Shown here piece after piece: positions 26,713 through 34,515 of a stretch of DNA of 63,750 bases; within the stretch, counting starts at the first letter, position 1, and each line of letters opens with the position of its first letter. The stretch lies in the NCBI RefSeq assembly GCF_001455965.1, contig NZ_LKKO01000040.1, forward strand, positions 1 to 63,750. The letters run 5' to 3'. The position numbers were made by a program, and so were the translations under genes. The notes under the pieces were generated by a model. That model did no database searches, had not been told where the DNA came from, and saw only the letters and a program-made list of their open reading frames with translations. The stretch is from Methylobacterium sp. GXS13 (lineage in GTDB: Bacteria; Pseudomonadota; Alphaproteobacteria; Rhizobiales; Beijerinckiaceae).

Positions 26713-28011
26713 TTGGACCGAACCGAAACGCTGGCCGCCCTGCGGCGGGGCGACCTGGCGGGTGCGCGGGAATTGCGGCTGCCCGACGGGCTTTCCGAAT
26801 TTCCCCGCGAGATCTTCGGCCTCGCCGACACCTTGGAGGTGCTGGATCTCGGCCGGGGCGGCTTCACCGACCTGCCCGCCGATCTCGGCCGCCTGAACCG
26901 CCTGCGGGTCCTGTTCGCCTCCGGCAACCGGTTCGAGCGCCTACCGCCGGTCCTGGGCGATTGCCCGACGCTGAGCCAGCTCGGCTTCCGCGGCTGCGGC
27001 ATCCGGGCGGTGCCGGTGGAGGCGCTGCCGCGCGACCTGCGCTGGCTCACCCTCACCGACAACGCGATCGAGACCTTGCCGGACGCCCTCGGCGAGCGCC
27101 CGCTGCTGCAGAAGCTGATGCTGGCGGGCAACCGGATCGCGCATCTGCCCGGCGGTCTCGCAGGCGCGGACAATCTCGAACTGATCCGTCTGTCCTGCAA
27201 CCGGCTCGACACCCTGCCACCCTGGCTCGCCCGCCTGCCGCGCCTCGCCTGGATCGCTTATGCGGGCAATCCCGCCGAGCCCGTATCGGAGCCGACGGCG
27301 TCGACGCCGGTGCCGTGGTCGGCGCTGCAGATCGGCGCGTTGCTCGGGGAGGGGGCCTCGGGCCGGGTCCACCAGGCGATCTGGCGTGGGTCATCCGGTC
27401 TGGAGGCGGTGGCGCTCAAGCTGTTCAAGGGCACGATGACCAGCGACGGCCTGCCGGAGCGCGAGATGGAGGCCTGCCTCGCCGCCGGCACCCATCCGGC
27501 GCTCACCGGTGCGCTCGGCCGGCTCGTGAACCATCCTGACGGAGCGCAAGGACTGTTGCTCCGGCTGCTGCCGGCGCATTGGCGCGCGCTGGCCGGCCCG
27601 CCGAGCCTCGCGAGTTGCAGCCGCGATGTCTACGATCCCGCCCTGCGGCTCGACACCGGACAGGCCCTGACGATCGCCCGCGCCGTGGCGGAGGCGGTGG
27701 CCCACCTGCATGGGCGCGGCCTGCTGCACGGCGACGTCTACGCCCACAACACGCTCTGGGATGCCGAGACCGGCGCAGCCGTGCTCAGCGATTTCGGCGC
27801 GGCCTCGGCGCTGCCGACAGGAGACGCGGGCGCAGCGCTGGCGCAGGTCGAGGTGCGGGCGGTGGGTATTCTGCTCGACGAGTTGCTCGACCGCTGCGAC
27901 GCGGCGCCGGACGGGCTGCAGGCTCTGACAGATGCGTGCCTGCAGTCCGATCCGGTGCAGCGGCCCCGCTTGGAAGACGTGGCCGCCGCAATCGGACGGA
28001 TTGCGGAATAA
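26713..28011 (+). CDS. leucine-rich-repeat protein fused to a Hanks-type protein kinase domain
   Basis: A 432-residue cytoplasmic fusion. Residues about 15-190 are leucine-rich repeats of the LPxxLGxLxxLxxLxxxxN type (for example LGDCPTLSQLGFRGCGIRAV). The kinase domain follows with key motifs intact: GEGASGRVH glycine loop near 214, ALKLFK with the ATP lysine near 234, HGDVYAHNTL (HRD-like catalytic loop, HGD here) near 340, and DFGAAS near 360. The arginine of HRD is glycine, as in some bacterial kinases. No membrane helix. Start is a TTG at 26713, four bases after DUF1192; no other start matches the repeat boundary. Targets unknown. Confidence 0.82.
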   Translation: MDRTETLAALRRGDLAGARELRLPDGLSEFPREIFGLADTLEVLDLGRGGFTDLPADLGRLNRLRVLFASGNRFERLPPVLGDCPTLSQLGFRGCGIRAVPVEALPRDLRWLTLTDNAIETLPDALGERPLLQKLMLAGNRIAHLPGGLAGADNLELIRLSCNRLDTLPPWLARLPRLAWIAYAGNPAEPVSEPTASTPVPWSALQIGALLGEGASGRVHQAIWRGSSGLEAVALKLFKGTMTSDGLPEREMEACLAAGTHPALTGALGRLVNHPDGAQGLLLRLLPAHWRALAGPPSLASCSRDVYDPALRLDTGQALTIARAVAEAVAHLHGRGLLHGDVYAHNTLWDAETGAAVLSDFGAASALPTGDAGAALAQVEVRAVGILLDELLDRCDAAPDGLQALTDACLQSDPVQRPRLEDVAAAIGRIAE

Positions 28012-28090
28012 CACGCCAAAAATCTCGCGTCCGGGAAGATCTTCCATTGCACGCAGCACCATTGAGGGGTGATCTCCACCATCCTCGAAC

Positions 28091-28978
28091 GTGACCGTGG
28101 CGACATTCATGAACAATTTCGGCATCGCGTCCTTAGGGACTGTTCCAGAAACTCTTCTGATCCCGCTTGCCGCCAGGATGATCGCACCCGATCGGCATCC
28201 GGATCTTCAGTTCCGGGACGGCGAAGCGGCGCGCATCGGAACAGCACTCGGCTTTGATCCGGCGCGTTTTGCCGACGACACCGGAAGCATGCGCGGGTCG
28301 GTGATCCGCGCCCAGTGGTTCGACCGGATTGCGGGCGCCTTCATCGCGGCGCACCCCACCGGCCTGTGCGTCAGCATCGGCTCGGGGCTGGACGACCGCC
28401 CGGCGCGCATCCGGTTGCCCGCCACGGTGGACTGGATCGACGCGGATTTCGCCGAGGTCGTCCGTCTCCGCGAGGCCCTGATATCCCGGCGCGACAATGT
28501 CCGGATCATCACCGTCTCGAAAACGGAGCCGCTTGCCTGGATCGATGGGATCGGTTGGCAGCCCGGTCGACCAGCCCTGGTGCTGGCGGAAGGCGTCTTC
28601 ATGTATCTCGCACCGGCTACGGGCGAAGATTTGCTCCGCAGGCTCGTCGACCGCGCCGCGGAAAGCGGCGCCCCGCTCGAATTGGCCGCCGATTTCGCAT
28701 CGCCCGTCATGGTGCGGCAATCGCGGCGAAATCCGAGCCTCGCCAAGACCAGGGCGTCGTTCCACTGGGCGATGGCGCGGCCGGAGGCCGTGGAAGCGAT
28801 TGCGCCCGGTCTAACTCTGGTCGAGCATGTCGATATCGCCAAGCGCTGTGGCACGCTGGCTTGGACCATGGCGCGTCTGCACCAGCTCGTGACCGGCCGG
28901 CCGGTCTATTTTTGCGGACATTACCGCTATCGACCTTGTGGAACCCCGATGACGGGACCACCGACCGACAGCGCGTAA
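28091..28978 (+). CDS. class I SAM methyltransferase of the leucine carboxyl methyltransferase (LCMT/PPM1) family
   Basis: A protein of up to 295 residues. GTVPETLLIPLAARMIAPD and SVIRAQWFDRIAGAFIAAHP followed by CVSIGSGLDDRPARI (SAM-binding loop) and WIDADFAEVVRLRE are family hallmarks; LVLAEGVFMYLAP is motif IV. In bacteria these proteins methylate carboxylates of small molecules such as polyketide-like acids or unknown targets. GTG at 28091 or ATG at 28109 may be the start; neither has a clear ribosome binding site. No related neighbour. Confidence 0.8.
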   Translation: MTVATFMNNFGIASLGTVPETLLIPLAARMIAPDRHPDLQFRDGEAARIGTALGFDPARFADDTGSMRGSVIRAQWFDRIAGAFIAAHPTGLCVSIGSGLDDRPARIRLPATVDWIDADFAEVVRLREALISRRDNVRIITVSKTEPLAWIDGIGWQPGRPALVLAEGVFMYLAPATGEDLLRRLVDRAAESGAPLELAADFASPVMVRQSRRNPSLAKTRASFHWAMARPEAVEAIAPGLTLVEHVDIAKRCGTLAWTMARLHQLVTGRPVYFCGHYRYRPCGTPMTGPPTDSA

Positions 28979-29155
28979 ACAGCATTCAGATCCGTCGGTC
29001 GGGACAGAAATCCCGCACTGTCTGTAACCGACTTCAAGCATCTGATAAAATGCCCGGTCGCTGGGCTTTCTCCCCCGGTATGCGACGGTACCGAGGAAGT
29101 TCCGCGTGAGGCTCTTCGCGGGGCGTCCAGAGCCCATCTCATACGGGATCGGCGA

Positions 29156-30007
29156 TCACGCGTCCGGGGCTGCAACGATGACTGGGGTCTCTGGCCTGAG
29201 TTCCCGGGATACGTACCAACTGTCCCATTGCGAGAATTGGCGGAAAACCCGGATATATCCGTTCGCCGCAAGAAGTTCGTCGATCAAGACTTCATTCTTC
29301 GGATTGTTTTCTACGGATATGACATTGAACTTACGACTAAAACTGAAATCCGACAGAATGTCGAGCTCGCTGCCTTCCGTATCGATCGATAGATAGTCGA
29401 TGCGCTGCGGAGCCCTGTGCTCATCAAGCAGATCGTCCAAGGAGATGGTTTCGATTTCGATCCGTTGGCCACGGCTGCGCGTTTCGGCAAAATGATCGGC
29501 ATCGGCATAGCGGGCAATACCGCTCAATTCAGGATCTGTATCGTTGGTCGCGATGAATGTCACCGTTTCCCGCGACTTCGAAGACACGCATCGATACTCG
29601 ATTGCCGCGTCCCGTTCAGCCACCAAAGCGGAATGCCAGATCGGATTCGGTTCCGCCAGAATACCCTTCCAGCCGAGCGTCTTTTCGAGCAGCCACGTGT
29701 TACTATTTTTGATGCCGTTCGTCGCCCCGAACTCTACAAAATAACCATCCGTCTTCTCTCCAAGCTCAAAACAAACCCAGAGATCCTGCAAGATCTGAGA
29801 TCTCGAACGAGCCCTGCGCGCCAGACAATACCCCAGAAACGCAGCATTGCGGTTCAATATGAGACTTCTCACTTCTTTTCTATTGAGGCGCAAAGCATTG
29901 AATAAAATTTTCTGAACAGATGCCTTGTCAAAAATCTTATTGAAAAAACCAGCAGCGCTCGACAATATCAATTCTTTTAACAACATCACCAGCCGATCCA
30001 GATACAT
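29156..30007 (-). CDS. FkbM family SAM-dependent methyltransferase
   Basis: A 283-residue methyltransferase. FVEFGATNGIKNSNTWLLEK is the SAM-binding first strand and loop, WKGILAEPNPIWHSAL the next acidic strand, and RIDYLSIDTEGSELDIL the FkbM signature. FkbM enzymes O-methylate sugars or secondary metabolites. The first 70 residues are an extra helical segment. Base composition is clearly lower in GC than all neighbours, with A/T in many third positions, which points to recent acquisition; it likely decorates a surface glycan. Confidence 0.85.
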   Translation of the reverse strand: MYLDRLVMLLKELILSSAAGFFNKIFDKASVQKILFNALRLNRKEVRSLILNRNAAFLGYCLARRARSRSQILQDLWVCFELGEKTDGYFVEFGATNGIKNSNTWLLEKTLGWKGILAEPNPIWHSALVAERDAAIEYRCVSSKSRETVTFIATNDTDPELSGIARYADADHFAETRSRGQRIEIETISLDDLLDEHRAPQRIDYLSIDTEGSELDILSDFSFSRKFNVISVENNPKNEVLIDELLAANGYIRVFRQFSQWDSWYVSRELRPETPVIVAAPDA

Positions 30008-30290
30008 CCATTCGCGATAATAAATAAATATTTTTTGAAGTAAGTCAAGAACAAGGCATCAATGCTTGCACAGCTGGAAGCCCGTTCTGGCCTGCCTGAG
30101 TCGGCGGATGAGTTCGCTGCATTGAAACGTTCAGGTCCGTCAAGTCATCGTAGGGCGCAGCGTTCAGGAAAGGCGTCTCGGGCCCTAAATCGAGGGCAGA
30201 GTAATCGACCTGCATCATCAGCGCTTCGAGCCGAGGGCCACGCTCCTCAGCAGCCCGGGTCCAACCGGATAGAGCGCAGCGGGTTCGTCA
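30008..30290. other. AT-rich intergenic stretch
   Basis: Upstream of the FkbM gene and downstream of motE, with the lowest GC content of the window around 29930-30060. No open frame with family resemblance. Probably the promoter and edge of the transferred segment carrying the FkbM gene. Confidence 0.45.
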
Positions 30291-31151
30291 TTATCGCGCA
30301 GGCCCCGTTCCCGGATCAATCGCCGGCAACTCGTTCGCCGGCAGGCCCGTTCCGGCCTGCGCCTGGCCGACGCCGCCGACGCCGCGGGCGCGGTTAGCGA
30401 GCGTCACGGTTAGGCGTTCGGCGGTATCGGGCTGCATCACTGCCAGAACCTCGGCCATCTTGCGCGGGTTCATGGCCAAGACGATCGGCACCAGCACGTC
30501 ATGGCCGAGGCGGTCGAACACCCGGGCGGCGTCCTTCGGCTTCATCGACTCGTACATCGTGACGATGTTCTTCAGCCCCTGCTTCTCGGCCTCCTCGCGG
30601 GCCTTGGCAGCCGCATCGACCTTCTCCTCTGCCTGCTTGAGATCGCCCAAGCCAGTCTCAAGCTTGCGCTCGGCCTCGTTGAGCATTTTCTCGCGCAACT
30701 CGAGTTCGTCGTTCTTCTGGCGCAGGGCGTCACGACGGGCGCCGAGCTTCTCGAGAAGCGCACGTTCCGTAGGGGAGCCGGATGCGGCCTTAGCTGGCTC
30801 GGGTGCGGGCATCTCCGGCGGCTTCTCGGAAGGCGCCGCCGGCGGCTCCTCCTTGGCACCGACCGAGCCGGTCGTGACGGGATCGGGTGGTTCGTAGCCC
30901 GTGCGCGCCCGGGCCACCGCGCGGCCGTATTCCGGCAGGGTCCCGACGCCCGGCAGGCCGACCTGCGCCAGGGTAAGCAGCTTGAGCAACAGAAGGCCGC
31001 CGGCCGCGATCGCCACGGCATCGATCAGGCGCAGCCGCATGGGCTGCACCGGCTTCAGACGTGAGCGGCGCAGGGCCGTCGTACCCTGGCGCGGCGGCTT
31101 CGGGGTCGGCTTGGCCGCAGGCGGGATCTTTGGAGCCGGGACGCCGGTCAC
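30291..31151 (-). CDS. motE: MotE-like flagellar motor protein
   Basis: A 286-residue inner-membrane protein: basic cytoplasmic N-terminus, one membrane helix at about 42-62 (LIDAVAIAAGGLLLLKLLTL), Pro-rich linker, long coiled coil at about 125-200, then a MgtE-N-like domain (LKNIVTMYESMKPKDAARVFDRL ... MNPRKMAEVL) near 200-260. In rhizobia MotE is a chaperone that stabilises periplasmic MotC. It begins with a GTG overlapping the stop of the DUF6468 gene and ends the fliL-fliM-DUF6468 operon. The flagellar context makes the name fairly safe. Confidence 0.8.
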   Translation of the reverse strand: MTGVPAPKIPPAAKPTPKPPRQGTTALRRSRLKPVQPMRLRLIDAVAIAAGGLLLLKLLTLAQVGLPGVGTLPEYGRAVARARTGYEPPDPVTTGSVGAKEEPPAAPSEKPPEMPAPEPAKAASGSPTERALLEKLGARRDALRQKNDELELREKMLNEAERKLETGLGDLKQAEEKVDAAAKAREEAEKQGLKNIVTMYESMKPKDAARVFDRLGHDVLVPIVLAMNPRKMAEVLAVMQPDTAERLTVTLANRARGVGGVGQAQAGTGLPANELPAIDPGTGPAR

Positions 31152-31645
31152 GCGGCGCGCGCCCGCACGCGAGCCAGGGCGCGCTCGCTCATCGCCAGAG
31201 CGGCCGCAGCGGCGGCGCCGAGACGCTCGCCGTTCGGGCTCGTAGGCTCGGTCCGGCGCACCTCCGGCTCGGGCGCAGTCCGCGGAGCGGGCGACGGCTC
31301 GGCCCGGACCGGTACGGTCCGCATCTGCGCCACAATCGCGCCGATCCGCATCACCACAGTCTCACCGGCCTCAACCTGTGCGGCCAGTTCGGCGGAGCGG
31401 GTTGTGGCGGCCTCAATCCGTGTGGTGAGGGTACGGTCACTGTCGTCGATTGCCGAGCGCAGCCCTGCGATAGCGCGCTCGGCTGTGCCGGTCGCCACCA
31501 TCAGGTCACCGATAGTCTGACGCAATGCCGCCTCGTCACCCTTGAGCTGGCTGATCCGGCGCGACAGCCGCAGGCACGTGACGATCGTGGCCGCCAATAG
31601 GACCGCGACCAGGATGTCGGCGGCGAGCGTGACGAAGAGGCTCAT
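31148..31645 (-). CDS. DUF6468 family flagellar-operon membrane protein
   Basis: A 165-residue protein with one N-terminal membrane helix (about 5-27) and a coiled coil from 30 to 105 (LSRRISQLKGDEAALRQTIG, AIAGLRSAIDDSDRTLTTRI) then a Pro/Ala-rich tail. Matches the DUF6468 protein found between fliM and motE in alphaproteobacteria. Role unknown; the position suggests motor or basal-body assembly. 15 bases after fliM and overlapping motE (GTGA). Confidence 0.8.
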   Translation of the reverse strand: MSLFVTLAADILVAVLLAATIVTCLRLSRRISQLKGDEAALRQTIGDLMVATGTAERAIAGLRSAIDDSDRTLTTRIEAATTRSAELAAQVEAGETVVMRIGAIVAQMRTVPVRAEPSPAPRTAPEPEVRRTEPTSPNGERLGAAAAAALAMSERALARVRARAA

Positions 31646-31660
31646 GGTTTGGACCGCGCG

Positions 31661-32875
31661 CTAAACATCGGAATGACTGTTCATTGAGGCCTCGTAGGCC
31701 TGGATGGTCGTGCGCGATCGGCGCAGGGGCCGCGTAACCTGAACGGCGATATTGCCGTCGACCTGGCCGATCCGCCCCTGGGTCAGGGCCCAGTCACCAC
31801 AGCGCACGGCGATCAGGTCCGAGGGCTTGGCGTCGAACATCAGGGTATCGCCAACCTTGAGGCGCATCACCTGCTTGAGCGGCAGCATCATCTCGTGCAG
31901 CACCGCCTCCATGGTGACGTCGGCCTGCCAGATTTCGGTAGCGAGGTGCCCCTCCCAGACATGGTCGCGGCCGAGCTTCTCACCCATGAAGCTCTGGGTC
32001 AGCAGTTCCCGGATCGGCTCGATCGTTGCGTAGGGAAACAGGATCTGCAGCATGCCGCCGCGCCCATCGACGTCGAGGCGCAGGCTGATCAGGATCGCGG
32101 CGTTGCCGGGCCGGGTGATGGTGGCGAAGCGGGGGTTGGTCTCGATCCGGTCGATGCCGAAGGTCACGGGCGAGAGCGGCTGGAACGACTGCTCCAGGTC
32201 GCCCAAGATGATCTCGACGAGGCGGCGGACCAGCGTCATCTCGATCGACGTGAACGGCCGACCGTCGAGGCGGCTCGATGAGCCGCCGCGCTTACCCCCG
32301 AGCAGCAGATCGAAGGTCGCGTAGGCAAGGTTCGAATCGACCGTGACGAGGCCGGAATTCTCCCATTGCTCGGCGCGGAACACGCCCAGCAGGGTCGGCA
32401 GCGGGATCGCGTTGAGATAGTCGCCGAACCGGACCGAGGTGATGTTGTCCAGCGTCACCTCGACGTTGTCCTGGAACAGGTTGCGCAGGGAGGTCGACAG
32501 CAACCGGATCATCCGGTCGAAGACGATCTCCAGCATCGGCAGGCGTTCGTACTGGACGACGCCCGAATCGACGATGGCCTGAACGCCCCCGGCCCCTGAG
32601 GCCGAGAGTTCGCGCATGGAGAAGCCGAGGACGCCGTCGATCTCGTCCTGGTTCAGCACGCGGTCGTTGCCGGCGAGTTCGGGGAGGTTGTCGCTCTCCC
32701 CGTCCTCGATCATCGTCGCCCATTCGGCGGCGACGTCTCCGGCGTTGCGCGTGGTGCCCTGCTCAGCGAGCGCCGCGCCCCATTCCTCGGCAAGCGACGT
32801 GTCGCCGCCCTCGGCGCCCTGTTCCAGGAGGGCGGCCGACCAATCGTCTTCGGGGAGCTCGTCCTCGGGTTCCAT
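31661..32875 (-). CDS. fliM: flagellar motor switch protein FliM
   Basis: A 404-residue C-ring protein that binds CheY-P and sets rotation direction. Core: LNQDEIDGVLGF near 73, then GGVQAIVDSGVVQYERLPMLEIVFDRM and the middle domain, with the C-terminal SpoA-like domain ending VTRPLRRSRT. Compared with enteric FliM, the EIDALL-type motif is not at the N-terminus but follows about 70 acidic residues that hold three related short motifs: DDWSAALLEQG, EEWGAALAEQG and AEWATMIEDGE. These resemble the Trp-Ala motifs in alphaproteobacterial switch proteins. 55 bases after fliL. Confidence 0.92.
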   Translation of the reverse strand: MEPEDELPEDDWSAALLEQGAEGGDTSLAEEWGAALAEQGTTRNAGDVAAEWATMIEDGESDNLPELAGNDRVLNQDEIDGVLGFSMRELSASGAGGVQAIVDSGVVQYERLPMLEIVFDRMIRLLSTSLRNLFQDNVEVTLDNITSVRFGDYLNAIPLPTLLGVFRAEQWENSGLVTVDSNLAYATFDLLLGGKRGGSSSRLDGRPFTSIEMTLVRRLVEIILGDLEQSFQPLSPVTFGIDRIETNPRFATITRPGNAAILISLRLDVDGRGGMLQILFPYATIEPIRELLTQSFMGEKLGRDHVWEGHLATEIWQADVTMEAVLHEMMLPLKQVMRLKVGDTLMFDAKPSDLIAVRCGDWALTQGRIGQVDGNIAVQVTRPLRRSRTTIQAYEASMNSHSDV

Positions 32876-32930
32876 CAGGCGCGTCCGCTCTTGGCCTGGC
32901 TCTTGAAGACCGTCAGGGTCATCCGGTGGA

Positions 32931-33503
32931 TCACTGGACGATCACGTCCTTGAACAGCACCGCCTCGACCTTGGCGGGGTAGACGGCGACGTTGACCCGC
33001 CGCAGCAGCTCCTCGCGCAGCCGGTAGAGGCCGACCGAGCCGGTGAGGTCGCTCACGCGCAGCTCGCGCATGTAGACCTGAAGGGTGTCCTCGATGCGCG
33101 GCATCAGGGGCTTCACCTCGTCCTCGACCCCGGCATCCTTGAGCTCCAGGGCGAGCCGCAGCTTGGCGTACTTCGCCTTCTCCTGCGGCATGTCGGGGCT
33201 CAAGTTCAGCAGCATCTCGCGCAGCTCAACGAACACGATCGGCCTCTTGCCGTCGGGACCGACGCCCTTGGCGGCGTCCCCATGCCCGCCACCGTGACCG
33301 CCCCCGCCGTGACCGCCGCCCCCGGCGGCCGCCTCCTTGCCTTCGGCGTTACCGCCTTGGCCCATCATCATGAAGGCGCCGCCACCGCCGACCACCAGCA
33401 GGGCGGCGGCGGCTCCGATGATCACGAGCTTCTTCTTGCCCTTGGGGGCGGCGTCGGCACCGGCCTCGCCGTCTTCGGCGGCCTTCTTGGGCTTCTTGGC
33501 CAT
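32931..33503 (-). CDS. fliL: flagellar basal-body-associated protein FliL
   Basis: A 190-residue single-pass inner-membrane protein supporting stator function. Lys-rich cytoplasmic tail, membrane helix at about 28-47 (KLVIIGAAAALLVVGGGGAFM), then a Gly/His-rich linker (GGGGHGGGGHGGGHG near 61-75), then the FliL periplasmic domain (VELREMLLNLS, LELKDAGVEDEVKPLMPRIE, VLFKDVIVQ). First gene of the operon fliL, fliM, DUF6468, motE, divergent from flgF. Confidence 0.9.
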   Translation of the reverse strand: MAKKPKKAAEDGEAGADAAPKGKKKLVIIGAAAALLVVGGGGAFMMMGQGGNAEGKEAAAGGGGHGGGGHGGGHGDAAKGVGPDGKRPIVFVELREMLLNLSPDMPQEKAKYAKLRLALELKDAGVEDEVKPLMPRIEDTLQVYMRELRVSDLTGSVGLYRLREELLRRVNVAVYPAKVEAVLFKDVIVQ

Positions 33504-33520
33504 GGGAAATAATGCTCTAT

Positions 33521-33534
33521 CGCGGATATCCGCG
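33521..33534. promoter_or_regulatory. palindromic operator-like site in the flagellar control region
   Basis: CGCGGATATCCGCG is a perfect 14-base palindrome 18 bases upstream of the fliL start. Its core CGGATATC recurs in direct orientation at 33548-33555, 25 bases on. Two copies spaced about two and a half helical turns apart, between divergent flagellar operons, look like binding sites for a regulator; which one is unknown. Confidence 0.45.
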
Positions 33535-33696
33535 TGCCGGGTATGCTCGGATATCGAAGCATTACGGTTAACGTGTCGTTAAGCGGGCAAATCCTGCCGG
33601 GCCAGGATTGCCGCCACGCAGCTCCAGCCTGTCGACGGCGTTACCGGACCCGCACCCAACCCATTACAATTGAAAGAAAAATCTAGGTCCTCGCCG

Positions 33697-33713
33697 TTGG
33701 CACAGCGGATGCT
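33697..33713 (+). promoter_or_regulatory. sigma54-like promoter upstream of flgF
   Basis: TTGGCAC followed by ATGCT with GG (33699-33700) and GC (33711-33712) separated by exactly ten bases, the invariant sigma54 spacing (consensus TGGCAC-N5-TTGC). The predicted start of transcription, about 33724, would leave a leader of some 37 bases before the flgF ATG. One off-consensus base in the -12 element. Confidence 0.45.
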
Positions 33714-33760
33714 GAATGGATCGTTGCCGCCACCGCGGCACGCGAGTGTCAGAGTCCACG

Positions 33761-34501
33761 ATGCAGAATGCCCTCTTCGTCGGCGTGTCGAGCCAGATGG
33801 CGCTCCAGCGCGAGTTGGACGTCATCTCCAACAACATGGCGAACGTGTCGACAAGCGGCTTCAAAGGCCGGAGCACGCGCTTCCAGGAATACCTGATGCC
33901 AGTGGCGAGCGCGGATTCGTTCGCCCGGCCCGACCGGCGCCTCTCCTACGTCATCGACCAGGGCACCACCCTGGATCTGGGGCAGGGTCCGATCGAGCAG
34001 ACCGGCAACCCGCTCAACGTCGCCGTCAAGGGCTCGGCGTTCATCGCGGTCCAGTCGCCCCAGGGCGAGCGCTACACCCGCAACGGCGCCTTCGAGGTCG
34101 ACCCGACCGGCGCCCTCGTGACCAGCGACGGCTACAAGGTGGCGGGCGACGGCGGGCCGATCACCATCAACCCGCAGGAGACCGGCCTGACGATCGGGAC
34201 CGACGGCACCGTGTCGACCAATCTCGGCATCCGCGGCAAGATCAAGCTCGTCACCTTCGCCAACCCGCAGCGGCTCACCAACGAGGGCGGCAACCTCTAC
34301 GCCTCCCCGGAGCCCGCGCGCCCGGCCGGGCTCGAGGGCCGCGTGGAATCCGGAGCGCTCGAGCGCTCGAACGTGCGGCCCGTCATCGAGATGACCCGGC
34401 TGATGGACGTGAACCGCTCCTACGCCATGGTGTCGAGCATGATCAGCCGCCTCGACGACCTTCGAGGCACGGCGATCCGCCGCCTCGCCGACGTCGCGTA
34501 A
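33761..34501 (+). CDS. flgF: flagellar proximal rod protein FlgF
   Basis: A 246-residue rod protein. The N-terminal rod motif QRELDVISNNMANVSTSGFKG (near 14-34) and C-terminal helix MTRLMDVNRSYAMVSSMISRLDDLR mark the flagellar rod/hook family; the mid-domain NVAVKGSAFIAVQSPQGERYTRNGAFEVD is typical of FlgF. Exported through the flagellar type III system, so no signal peptide. I start at ATG 33761. First gene of flgF, flgG, flgA, flgH, divergent from fliL. Confidence 0.93.
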   Translation: MQNALFVGVSSQMALQRELDVISNNMANVSTSGFKGRSTRFQEYLMPVASADSFARPDRRLSYVIDQGTTLDLGQGPIEQTGNPLNVAVKGSAFIAVQSPQGERYTRNGAFEVDPTGALVTSDGYKVAGDGGPITINPQETGLTIGTDGTVSTNLGIRGKIKLVTFANPQRLTNEGGNLYASPEPARPAGLEGRVESGALERSNVRPVIEMTRLMDVNRSYAMVSSMISRLDDLRGTAIRRLADVA

Positions 34502-34515
34502 GGAGGGCTCGACCG

